Shown here: positions 18,900 to 26,403 of the stretch, in pieces
How positions within the stretch are numbered: the first letter of the stretch is position 1
How the letters are laid out: every line of letters begins with the position of its first letter
Assembly: GCA_021295715.1 (NCBI GenBank)
Contig: JAGWBV010000057.1
Location: 1-32,075 of the forward strand
DNA length: 32,075 nt
Reading direction: 5' to 3'
Source of the DNA: Candidatus Poribacteria bacterium
Lineage (GTDB): Bacteria > Poribacteria > WGA-4E > WGA-3G
Notes under the pieces: model-generated
The model's database searches: none
What the model saw: only the letters and a program-made list of their open reading frames with translations
What the model was told of the DNA's origin: nothing
Program-made: the position numbers and the translations under genes

Positions 18900-21083
18900 A
18901 TGGGAAACCGGATTGAAATCGGTAATCTCAGGATAGATGAAAATTTGTACGCATTGATAAGAGATGAGATCGCACCCGGCACGGGTATAGAGCCAGATGC
19001 CTTCTGGAAAGCGTTCGGCGACATCATCGCAGCGTTCGCACCAGAAAACCAGTCACTCTTGGAGAAACGGGATACGCTCCAAAAGCAGATTGACGAGTGG
19101 CATCTGGCTCGCAAAGATGAACCGTTGGACGGTGAGGCGTATGCGGCGTTTCTCACGGACATCGGGTATCTGCTCCCTGAAGGACAGGACTTTACGGTGA
19201 TTACCGAAGATGTTGACACAGAAATTTCGCTCATCTCAGGTCCGCAATTGGTTGTCCCGACCGATAACGCCCGTTATGCCCTAAACGCCGCGAACGCGCG
19301 TTGGGGAAGCCTCTATGACGCACTCTACGGTACCGATGTCATTGATGAGTCGCACGGGGCGACACGAGGGACTGCCTATAACCCGATCCGAGGCGCGAAA
19401 GTCATCGCGTATACCGAACGGTTCTTAGATGAAATGACCGGACTTGAAGCCGGGAGTTTCTCTGATATTACAGGGTTTTCCCTCATAACCGTTCATGACG
19501 AGCAGCAATTACGCGCAACACTGAGGGATGGGAGTGAAGTCGGCTTAGCCGATCCAACCCAGTTTGTGGGTTTTACGCAAAAAAATGGCGCACTCAATGC
19601 TGTTCTACTACGGAATCACGGGTTGCACATTGAAATACAGATTGACCGAGAGCATCCCGTTGGACAGGCACATCCTGCAGGCGTTGTTGATGTTATCCTT
19701 GAATCGGCAATTACAACGATCCAAGATTGCGAAGATTCCGTCGCCGCAGTGGATGCAGCGGACAAGGTGCGCGTCTATAGCAATTGGAACGGTATTATGA
19801 AAGGGACGCTCGAGACGACGTTTGAGAAAAACGGCGAAATGCTTACCCGTCGCCTCGCACCCGATAAGACGTTCACCGCACCTGACGGAGGCACATTGAC
19901 GGTACCGGGCAGAAGTCTCCTCCTGATTCGGAACGTTGGACTCCACATGTACACGGATGCTGTCACGACAGCAGACGGTGAGGAGATCCCAGAAGGCATT
20001 CTTGATGCCATGGTAACGAGTTTCGCCGCAATACATGACTTACAGAGCAAGGGTCCCGCCACCAATAGCAAAACGGGGAGTATCTACATCGTCAAGCCGA
20101 AGTTCCACGGTCCTGAAGAGGTGGATATGACGATTCGGCTGTTTGAGTGGATTGAGTCGGCACTTGGGCTTCCAACGAACACTATTAAGATTGGGATTAT
20201 GGATGAGGAGCGACGGACAACCGTCAACCTCAAAGAAGCAATCCGCGTGGCACAGGAGCGTCTCGTCTTTATTAACACCGGATTTTTGGATAGAACCGGC
20301 GATGAAATCCATACGAGCATGGAGGCGGGACCCATGATTCCCAAAATGGACATCCGTAACGAGCCGTGGATGCTCGCTTATGAGGATTGGAACGTCGATA
20401 TAGGCATTGAAACCGCGCTTCTCGGTACTGCGCAAATCGGGAAGGGCATGTGGACGAAACCTGACCAGATGGCAGAGATGGTCGAAACGAAGGTGAATCA
20501 TCCGTTAGCAGGTGCGACAACCGCATGGGTGCCATCGCCGACAGCCGCAACGCTTCATGCGATGCACTACCACCGAGTTGATGTCGCAAATTGGATAAAG
20601 GAATTGTCAGCGAGACAGCGTGCAAGTTTGGCGGATCTACTAACACCCCCGTTGTTGAAGGATCGCAAGTTGCAAACCGATGAGATTCAACGCGAATTAG
20701 ATAACAACGCACAAGGTATCTTGGGATACGTCGTCCGATGGGTGGATCAAGGGATCGGCTGCTCGAAGATACCTGATATTAACAACGTCGGGTTGATGGA
20801 GGATCGCGCAACGCTGCGGATTTCGAGTCAACACATCGCGAATTGGCTACACCACGGGATCGTTACGAGGGAACAGGTTACCGAAACCTTCCAACGGATG
20901 GCGAAGATCGTTGATGAGCAGAACGCCGGTGACCCGAATTATCGGGATATGTCGCTGAACTATGATCAGAGTGTCGCATTCCAAGCGGCTTTGGACTTGG
21001 TTTTTAAAGGGTGTGAACTCCCGAACGGGTATACCGAATTTGTGCTGCATCCGCGTCGGCAAGAAGTCAAAGCAGGCGGCTAA
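18900..21083 (+). CDS. glcB: Malate synthase G
   Basis: The enzyme condenses acetyl-CoA and glyoxylate to malate, in glycolate or glyoxylate use. With 727 residues it has the length of the G isoform (about 723 in E. coli), longer than the A isoform. R344, in [12 protein letters not shown], corresponds to the catalytic arginine, and D635, in [19 protein letters not shown], to the catalytic base. The inserted domain typical of form G is present in the first half. GGAG lies before the ATG, and a near-consensus promoter is about 100 bases upstream. Isocitrate lyase is not in the window, so the gene may serve glycolate oxidation or a glyoxylate source elsewhere. A strong terminator follows at 21306. 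Confidence 0.97.
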   Translation: MGNRIEIGNLRIDENLYALIRDEIAPGTGIEPDAFWKAFGDIIAAFAPENQSLLEKRDTLQKQIDEWHLARKDEPLDGEAYAAFLTDIGYLLPEGQDFTVITEDVDTEISLISGPQLVVPTDNARYALNAANARWGSLYDALYGTDVIDESHGATRGTAYNPIRGAKVIAYTERFLDEMTGLEAGSFSDITGFSLITVHDEQQLRATLRDGSEVGLADPTQFVGFTQKNGALNAVLLRNHGLHIEIQIDREHPVGQAHPAGVVDVILESAITTIQDCEDSVAAVDAADKVRVYSNWNGIMKGTLETTFEKNGEMLTRRLAPDKTFTAPDGGTLTVPGRSLLLIRNVGLHMYTDAVTTADGEEIPEGILDAMVTSFAAIHDLQSKGPATNSKTGSIYIVKPKFHGPEEVDMTIRLFEWIESALGLPTNTIKIGIMDEERRTTVNLKEAIRVAQERLVFINTGFLDRTGDEIHTSMEAGPMIPKMDIRNEPWMLAYEDWNVDIGIETALLGTAQIGKGMWTKPDQMAEMVETKVNHPLAGATTAWVPSPTAATLHAMHYHRVDVANWIKELSARQRASLADLLTPPLLKDRKLQTDEIQRELDNNAQGILGYVVRWVDQGIGCSKIPDINNVGLMEDRATLRISSQHIANWLHHGIVTREQVTETFQRMAKIVDEQNAGDPNYRDMSLNYDQSVAFQAALDLVFKGCELPNGYTEFVLHPRRQEVKAGG

Positions 21084-21121
21084 TCAAGTCAGATGAGTTC
21101 CCAAATTCGGTGGAATCGGTT

Positions 21122-21200
21122 TGATGAAGTTAAATAGTTCGGTAATTCTATGTTTTCCCAAATCCGGTAGGTGCGGTTTCTAACCGCACCGGATTTTACA
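21122..21200 (+). repeat. Composite TTCGGTAATT repeat with intact hairpin
   Basis: The left part reads TGAAGTTAAATAGTTCGG; the right part is GGTAGGTGCGG, TTTCTAA, CCGCACCGG, an uninterrupted hairpin. Related copies start near 10466, 13964 and 24477. This one is the reference for the interrupted copy at 24477-24558. Confidence 0.75.
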
Positions 21201-21305
21201 CAGAGACCTTGAATATTTCAAAAAACCGCTTTAGCCCCGTAGGGGCGGCATCTATGTAGAATAATTGGGTTAGAATATAGAATGACGAGCGGATAAAAAA
21301 ATAAA

Positions 21306-21346
21306 GAAGGGAAGGATGTCTGATGCCTCCTTCCCTTTTCTTTTTT
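21306..21346. terminator. Rho-independent terminator, probably bidirectional
   Basis: AAGGGAAGGA and TCCTTCCCTT form a perfect 10-bp stem with an 11-base loop. A T-rich run (TTCTTTTTT) follows on the plus strand, and a run of A upstream supplies T's on the minus strand. It lies between the convergent glcB and amidohydrolase genes and can end both. Confidence 0.85.
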
Positions 21347-21633
21347 GTCATGCCCGGTAGGAGCGGTTTCTTGAGGAAACATAGGTGTCAATTTTAGAAA
21401 AATAGAGGCGGTTTTGCCGCGATGGAAGTGTTCTCAAAACCAAACACCGCGGGTATCGCATAGAAAATCTTCGGCTAAAATATGCTCTTGAGTCCCGTAG
21501 GGTTTATTTGCTTGGGTATTTCTTCACTATGTTTATAGCAGCGGGTCTGAGCAAAGGTCCAAGCCCTGTAAGGGGTTTGCTTGGGGGTTTCTACAGCATA
21601 TGTATAATAACTGTTCCTACCGAGAATAACAGA

Positions 21634-22491
21634 TTATGCGTCAAGTCGGTAAAATCTGATGGCGTTGTTGCGGAAGAGATTATCTAACTCTTCAGATGAG
21701 CACCCGGATACAGCCGCTCTCAAAGTCTCTACCCACCGTGGATAATCCGAGGCTTGCGTGGAGACGGGCCAATCGCTGCCGTATATAACGCGATTGAACC
21801 CGAAGCAGGCGATAACGTGTTCAATATACGGTTGTAAATCCGCAGGTGTCCATACGTCGAGAGCTGCCTCCGTTACCAAACCTGATATTTTGCAATGGAC
21901 ATTCGGGAATGTCGCAAGCGTTTGGATCTCCTGTTTCCACGGCTCAAAAAGTTGATTCTTGATGTCGGGTTTGCCGATGTGGTCTAAAATGAATTGGACG
22001 TGCGGACACTGTTCCACGAGCCGAATGGCATTGGCGAGTTGCGGGTGGAAGATACAAATATCGAAACTCAGTCCGTACCGAGAAAGCGTTTTAACACCAT
22101 TCACGAAGTCGGGGTGAACACAGAAATCCACGCTTTCGGATTGAATGAGGCGACGGATACCTTTAACGAATGGATTCTCTGCCAGTTTTTCAACAAAGGG
22201 TGCCACCTGTTCTCCCCCTTCGAGCGGTGCCCACGCAACAATGCCTTGAATCCGAGGGTCTACTGTCGTCGCGAGATCCGTAACCCAAGCCGTCTCTTTC
22301 AAACCGTCATCGGGATGTGTGTCGCATTGGACGAAGACGATGGATTCTATATCCAGTTCACCGGACGCGTCGTTGTAATCTTTTAGGAGATAAGGTCTGT
22401 TTAGGACTGGGACTTCCGTGAGCCAGGGGTATCTTAACTGTTGCGGATGCCATAGGTGAACATGCGTGTCAACGATCGGGAATTGCTCCAT
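21634..22491 (-). CDS. Amidohydrolase family protein (fuconolactonase-like)
   Basis: The 285-residue protein belongs to the amidohydrolase 2 family (PF04909), which includes L-fuconolactonase and related sugar-lactone hydrolases. It starts VDTHVHLW, where H10 and H12 form the first metal or active-site pair, and continues with FVQCDTHPDD, the ILDHIGKPD block and YGSDWPV, with D240 the likely catalytic aspartate. No signal peptide, so cytoplasmic. AGGAGC precedes the start at 22491. No fucose gene is adjacent, so the exact lactone or dicarboxylate substrate is unknown, but the MocA-type oxidoreductase 6 kb away could belong to a similar sugar route. Confidence 0.87.
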   Translation of the reverse strand: MEQFPIVDTHVHLWHPQQLRYPWLTEVPVLNRPYLLKDYNDASGELDIESIVFVQCDTHPDDGLKETAWVTDLATTVDPRIQGIVAWAPLEGGEQVAPFVEKLAENPFVKGIRRLIQSESVDFCVHPDFVNGVKTLSRYGLSFDICIFHPQLANAIRLVEQCPHVQFILDHIGKPDIKNQLFEPWKQEIQTLATFPNVHCKISGLVTEAALDVWTPADLQPYIEHVIACFGFNRVIYGSDWPVSTQASDYPRWVETLRAAVSGCSSEELDNLFRNNAIRFYRLDA

Positions 22492-22796
22492 TGCGTGCTC
22501 CTATATTTCACCTTTAATTGTATTTAAGTTTGAGGATATTTTAAGGCTTCTCCCCGAAATTGTCAATATTTTCTTTTCGTAATTCAGGGCATTCCCCACT
22601 TCAGTAGGAGCGAGTTCTACTCGCGATTCTTTCACTGAGGGGGTACGTATCACCCACCCTGCCTACTGATTGCTAATTGCTAATCGCTAATCGCTAATCG
22701 CTATTCTTCTAACCCCTGATAGCCATTCACCAAAAGGGTTTGCCAAAAAGTCTGATGATGTGCTAAACTGATAGATATTCCCAACGGAGGACGAAT
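22492..22796. other. Divergent gap upstream of the ThuA-like pair
   Basis: Contains a GCGAGT/ACTCGC hairpin (22610-22624) following GTAGGA, a heptamer array at 22668-22702, and a weak promoter-like pair TTGCCA (22740-22745) and TAAACT (22764-22769) with 18-base spacing. No gene seen. Confidence 0.55.
22668..22702 (+). repeat. Heptamer tandem array TAATYGC
   Basis: Five consecutive seven-base units: TGATTGC, TAATTGC, then three TAATCGC, then sequence decays. The CTGAYAA array at 11542 has the same period. Confidence 0.8.
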
Positions 22797-23600
22797 ATGT
22801 CAAAAAAATCTCGAATTGTTATGGTAGCAGGAAGTGCGAGTCATGGCGGTGGAGCGCATGAGCATCCCGCGGGGTGTGCCTTTCTCGCCGATCAGTTGAA
22901 CAAGGCTGTGGACAGCGTGGAAGTCGTGGTCTCGCAGGGATGGCCCGAAGATCCAGCGACTTTCACCGATACAGATGCCATTATTGTTTACTCGGACGGT
23001 GGTGCTGGGCATCTTAGCATTCCACACCTTGAACAGATATCTGGACTGGTGGAACAGGGTATCGGACTTGGGATGTTACACTATGCTGTGGAAGTGCCGA
23101 AGGGGGAACCCGGGGATCGCTTCTTGGAGTGGATCGGCGGCTACTTTGAGACTCACCTTTCGGTCAATCCGTATTGGACAGCAACGTTTACCGGATTTCC
23201 TGAACACCCCACAACACACGGAATAGAGCCGTTTTCATTGGAAGACGAATGGTATTACCACATGCGGTTTCGTGAAAATATGCAGGGTGTGACACCTGTG
23301 TTGAGTGCCATCGCACCTGCTTCGACACTTGAGCGACCCGACGGACCGCATAGCGGGAATCCGCATGTGCGGGCATCGGTCGCAAACGGTGAGCCGCAGC
23401 ACTTGGGATGGTGTGTGGAACGCCCAGATGGCGGACGTGGATTCGGATTTACCGGCGGACATCTCCATCGGAATTGGGCGGACGATCAACTTCGTAAATT
23501 CATTCTCAACGGTATCGTGTGGACAGCGAAGATGGAGGTCCCTGAGGACGGTATCTCTACACCGACGCCAACCGAAGCAGAATTGGATGCATATCTGTAG
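22797..23600 (+). CDS. ThuA-like domain protein, first tandem copy
   Basis: The 267-residue product resembles the ThuA family (PF06283), a class I glutamine-amidotransferase-like fold associated with trehalose and other sugar use; the biochemical role is not known for most members. Visible blocks are RIVMVAGSASHGGGAHEHPAG at the N-terminus (split: RIVMVAGSASHG and GGAHEHPAG), AIIVYSDGGAGH, GIGLGMLHYAVEVPKG, and GFTGGHLHRNW near the end, all expected for this group. No signal peptide. GGAGG lies before the ATG at good spacing. The next gene, of identical length, is a close paralogue 43 bases downstream, so both are likely co-transcribed. Confidence 0.85.
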   Translation: MSKKSRIVMVAGSASHGGGAHEHPAGCAFLADQLNKAVDSVEVVVSQGWPEDPATFTDTDAIIVYSDGGAGHLSIPHLEQISGLVEQGIGLGMLHYAVEVPKGEPGDRFLEWIGGYFETHLSVNPYWTATFTGFPEHPTTHGIEPFSLEDEWYYHMRFRENMQGVTPVLSAIAPASTLERPDGPHSGNPHVRASVANGEPQHLGWCVERPDGGRGFGFTGGHLHRNWADDQLRKFILNGIVWTAKMEVPEDGISTPTPTEAELDAYL

Positions 23601-23643
23601 TTTTAGAATGATTTGGGTAATTCTGCTGGAGGATCGAAAAAAT

Positions 23644-24447
23644 ATGGCAAAGAAATCTCGAATTGTTTTGGTGGCAGGAAGTGGAAGTCGTGGCAGTGGC
23701 GCGCATGAGCATCCCGCTGGGTGTGCCTTTCTTGCCGAGCAGTTAAACAAAAATGTCGACGGCGTAGCGGCAGAGGTCTCGCAGGGGTGGCCCGAAGATC
23801 CAGCGATTTTCACCGATACAGATGCTATTATTGTTTATTCAGGCGGTGGTGAAAAACATCTTAGCATCCCGCATCTTGATCGGATTAGTGAATTGATGGC
23901 ACAGGGCATAGGACTCGCAATGTTACACTTTGCAGTCGAGGTGCCGAAGGGCAAGCCGGGTGATTGTTTCTTAGACTGGATCGGTGGTTACTTTGAACCC
24001 GGCCTTTCGGTGAATCCTTATTGGATAGCAACGTTTACTGAATTTTCTGAACACCCGATAACACGTGGAATGGAGCCATTTTCATTGAAAGATGAGTGGT
24101 ATTATCACATGCGGTTTCGTGAAAATATGCGGGGCGTGACACCTGTGTTGAGTGCGATTGCACCTGCATCAACGCTCAAAAGACCCGATGGACCATACAG
24201 CGGCAATCCACAAGTCCGTGCTTCGGTTGCAAAGGGCGAACGACAGCACTTGGGGTGGTGCGTCGAACGTCCCGATGGCGGGCGTGGGTTCGGATGTACC
24301 GGTGGACATTACCATCAGAATTGGGGGAATGATCAATTCCGTAAGTTAATTCTCAACGGGATTGTCTGGACAGCAAAGATGGAAGTCCCTGAAGGAGGTA
24401 TCTCCACGCCGACACCAACCGAAATGGAATTGGAGGCGTATCTGTAG
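23644..24447 (+). CDS. ThuA-like domain protein, second tandem copy
   Basis: This is a 267-residue paralogue of the gene at 22797, similar along its whole length without gaps (by eye, roughly four residues in five identical). ATG 23644 is chosen by alignment with the first copy and by GGAGG in the 20 bases before it. The open frame goes back to 23305, but that part overlaps the upstream gene in another phase. Differences are scattered: AGSASHG becomes AGSGSRG, YSDGGAGH becomes YSGGGEKH, and GFTGGHLH becomes GCTGGHYH. The conserved VPKG, DEWYYHMRFRENM and NGIVWTAKMEVPE blocks are preserved, so both copies look functional. Function unassigned beyond the family. Confidence 0.85.
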   Translation: MAKKSRIVLVAGSGSRGSGAHEHPAGCAFLAEQLNKNVDGVAAEVSQGWPEDPAIFTDTDAIIVYSGGGEKHLSIPHLDRISELMAQGIGLAMLHFAVEVPKGKPGDCFLDWIGGYFEPGLSVNPYWIATFTEFSEHPITRGMEPFSLKDEWYYHMRFRENMRGVTPVLSAIAPASTLKRPDGPYSGNPQVRASVAKGERQHLGWCVERPDGGRGFGCTGGHYHQNWGNDQFRKLILNGIVWTAKMEVPEGGISTPTPTEMELEAYL

Positions 24448-24657
24448 GTGCGGCATTATTCTATGAGTAGGCTGAATGAAGTCTAAATAATTCGGTAATT
24501 CTATATTTCCACAGGCACGGTAGGTGCGGTGTTTTTGCTGGGGTGTTTCCCGCACCGGATATGGCTATGGCATTACCAAATTAATAAATTAATCTTCATC
24601 TGACCGCATTGAATTTTACCTTTATGAAACCGCATCTACCGACTAAGGAGACGGAAC
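24448..24657. repeat. Composite repeat whose hairpin is interrupted
   Basis: From about 24477 it parallels the repeat at 21122 (TGAAGTCTAAATAATTCGG, then GTAGGTGCGG). Here the seven-base loop is replaced by the T/G-rich motif (24530-24549) before CCGCACCGG resumes. Confidence 0.8.
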
Positions 24658-25512
24658 ATGGACCAAGCGTTACAAGATTATCTCTTCGACCTACAAGGCT
24701 ATCTAATTTTAGAGAACGCAATCTCGAAAACCGATCTCGATGAAATGAACGCGTGGATTGATGCGCATTGGACTTACGTTGAAGATCCGTGGGAGGAAGA
24801 AACCGAGGACAGACGGATTCCACGCTGGATCGGAAACATCGAAACGCATACCTACAACATCGAGAACGGTGTGAATTTCCAGAATATCATTGAGGGTGGC
24901 GATGTTTTCCAGAAACTCATCGACCATCCGTCATGGATCGGTTTGGTGCGGAAATACGTCCACGAAGTCAATGGGCTTTCTATCCATGAGAATTTCCTTA
25001 ACGTCCGCGGTCCCGGTGGTTTCATCCATATCCACTGTGGTGGACATGTCCCGCTGAGTTACCTCACCTTCCGACAGGAGAACACCGGCGAATGGATGGT
25101 AGGGCAGATTAACGTCCTGATGGCACTCAACGACATTGGACCCGGCGATGGCGCACCGGTGTTGGTGCCGAGTAGCCATAAATGCACAGAGATTCACCCG
25201 CGTTTGAAGGTCGATGGGAAAGGTTTGGTCTACGACGGTGTAAGCGGTAAACCCGCAGGGACAGCCTTTGCGACGAAGGAGATCTATCTCAAAGCAGGCG
25301 ATGTCGTCATGTTCACGGATGCGATTACGCACGGGTCGGCAGAACGGACGAATGAGGGGTATCGACGATCTATCGTCTATCGCTATTCTCCGAGATATGT
25401 TCGTGAACGTTTTGACTATCCGCATTCAAAAGAATTGTTAGCACGGTTGACACCCGATCAACGCAAGATTATCCAACCGACAGCACCGCGTCGCCCGCCA
25501 CAGGTTGTGTAA
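24658..25512 (+). CDS. Phytanoyl-CoA dioxygenase family protein
   Basis: The 284-residue protein resembles the PhyH family of Fe(II)/2-oxoglutarate dioxygenases, expected to hydroxylate a small organic substrate. Early LQGYLILENAISKTDLDEM is the usual N-terminal pattern. Near the core is GFIHIHCGGH (121-130): where many relatives have H-x-D, this protein has H124-x-H126. H225 in DAITHGSAERT and R236/R237 in GYRRSIVYRYSP fit the distal histidine and the 2-oxoglutarate-binding arginine. The unusual iron site means activity should not be assumed. AAGGAG lies just before ATG 24658. The small genes of a toxin-antitoxin module start 45 bases downstream. Confidence 0.85.
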   Translation: MDQALQDYLFDLQGYLILENAISKTDLDEMNAWIDAHWTYVEDPWEEETEDRRIPRWIGNIETHTYNIENGVNFQNIIEGGDVFQKLIDHPSWIGLVRKYVHEVNGLSIHENFLNVRGPGGFIHIHCGGHVPLSYLTFRQENTGEWMVGQINVLMALNDIGPGDGAPVLVPSSHKCTEIHPRLKVDGKGLVYDGVSGKPAGTAFATKEIYLKAGDVVMFTDAITHGSAERTNEGYRRSIVYRYSPRYVRERFDYPHSKELLARLTPDQRKIIQPTAPRRPPQVV

Positions 25513-25557
25513 CAGGCGAATTATGTCTTTATCTTTGAAAGGCAAAGGAGGTTCATG

Positions 25558-25815
25558 ATGCGAAAAGTTGATTTGCAACAGCAGGCAGTTAGGTTAATCA
25601 GGCAGCTCTCTACCGAAAAACTCAAATCTGCTGTTGATTATCTCGTTTATCTTCAAGATGCAGAGACGCAAAGTGTCTCTTCTGATCACGAAATTCCATC
25701 ACAAAATCTGGGAACGGCGATCCACGAAATGTTCAAACCTTTTGGCGGAGTGGAACTTGAAATACCCCCACGGGAACCGGCGCGAGAACCGCCTTGCTTT
25801 GACTATAATACTTAA
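25558..25815 (+). CDS. Small protein upstream of a MazEF-like module, DUF2281-like
   Basis: The 85-residue protein begins RKVDLQQQAVRLIRQLSTEKLKSAVDYLVYLQD, here split as RKVDLQQQAVRLI and RQLSTEKLKSAVDYLVYLQD, a pattern resembling DUF2281-type antitoxin-like proteins. The second half is disordered and proline-rich. AAAGGAGG precedes two in-frame ATGs, 25555 and 25558; 25558 has the better spacing. The next small gene starts within 30 bases, so it is probably in the same operon. It may be an extra antitoxin, or the antitoxin of a lost toxin, but this is inference. Confidence 0.6.
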   Translation: MRKVDLQQQAVRLIRQLSTEKLKSAVDYLVYLQDAETQSVSSDHEIPSQNLGTAIHEMFKPFGGVELEIPPREPAREPPCFDYNT

Positions 25816-25841
25816 AATAATCTATGGAGGATATTTTCATA

Positions 25842-26066
25842 ATGCGCACAATTCAAGAAATATCGGCGGACTTGTCAAGCCTAAGTACCGACGAACTGCA
25901 ACACATTGAGCGGGTTATTCGCGATTTATATCGGGCTCGTCATGAAACCATTATTTATGATGATGGCTACGGAATCTGGACAGAACAGGATCAGGTCTCA
26001 GCGGCAGCGGAGGTTTTTCAACAGTTTGAGAAAGAGGAAAATTTAGAAGACGATGTTGATGCCTAA
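25842..26066 (+). CDS. Probable antitoxin of MazF-like toxin
   Basis: This is a 74-residue acidic protein from ATG 25842, preceded by GGAGGAT about ten bases upstream. An in-frame ATG at 25824 would add six residues, but would place the binding site inside the gene. The protein starts RTIQEISADLSSLSTDEL and ends in a strongly acidic stretch (QQFEKEENLEDDVDA), as expected of a segment that wraps around a toxin. No clear DNA-binding fold is recognised. It overlaps the start of the toxin gene (26059 or 26053), the usual translational coupling of such pairs. Confidence 0.7.
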   Translation: MRTIQEISADLSSLSTDELQHIERVIRDLYRARHETIIYDDGYGIWTEQDQVSAAAEVFQQFEKEENLEDDVDA

Positions 26067-26397
26067 ACGTGGTGAGATCTGGTTAGCCGACCTTGGATTC
26101 GCGGCAAAGACGCGACCTGTTCTGGTTTTAAGTGTGCCTTTTTCAGATTCGGATTATGCTTTACTAACGATTGTACCGCATACAACAAACATAAGACGCT
26201 CTGCCTTCCAAGTTGAGCTTTCTGTATCAGGTTTGAGACCTGGTGCTTTCAACGTTCAAGGACTTACGGCAATTCCACCGTCCAAGTTCATTCGCAGGTT
26301 GGGAACATTGCGGTCTACTCAAATGAGATTGATTGAAGATACAGTAAAGGAATGGTTGGGGTTTCAGGCTTTTTCTGAAAGGCCATCGGAAAATTAA
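26059..26397 (+). CDS. MazF/PemK-family toxin
   Basis: The 112-residue product (114 if started at 26053) is a MazF/PemK-type mRNA interferase that cuts RNA and stops growth when its antitoxin is lost. The N-terminus PKRGEIWLADLGFAAKTRPVLVLS is the family's first two strands; for reading it is PKRGEIWLADLGF then AAKTRPVLVLS. LTIVPHTTNIR and LRPGAFNVQGLTAIP follow, and the usual C-terminal helix closes the protein. It overlaps the antitoxin's stop by 8 bases. argH starts 6 bases after its stop codon, so this stress module may share a transcript with an essential biosynthetic gene. Confidence 0.9.
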   Translation: MPKRGEIWLADLGFAAKTRPVLVLSVPFSDSDYALLTIVPHTTNIRRSAFQVELSVSGLRPGAFNVQGLTAIPPSKFIRRLGTLRSTQMRLIEDTVKEWLGFQAFSERPSEN

Positions 26398-26403
26398 CAG
26401 ACT

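Larger units (their letters stand above)
21084..21633. other. Repeat-rich convergent gap
   Basis: No gene seen. It includes a composite repeat (about 21122-21200) that contains the intact GGTGCGG/CCGCACC hairpin, an AGCCCCGTAGGGGCGGCAT repeat near 21233, the terminator at 21306-21346, and two interrupted repeats carrying the T/G-rich motif (21502-21522 and 21573-21591). Confidence 0.7.

Noticed and set aside
22668-22702. CRISPR array
   Set aside because: The units are seven bases long with no spacers; no CRISPR-like repeat-spacer pattern is present anywhere in the window.
23305-23643. Upstream extension of the second ThuA-like gene
   Set aside because: It overlaps the first paralogue in another phase, and the alignment of both copies fixes the start at 23644.
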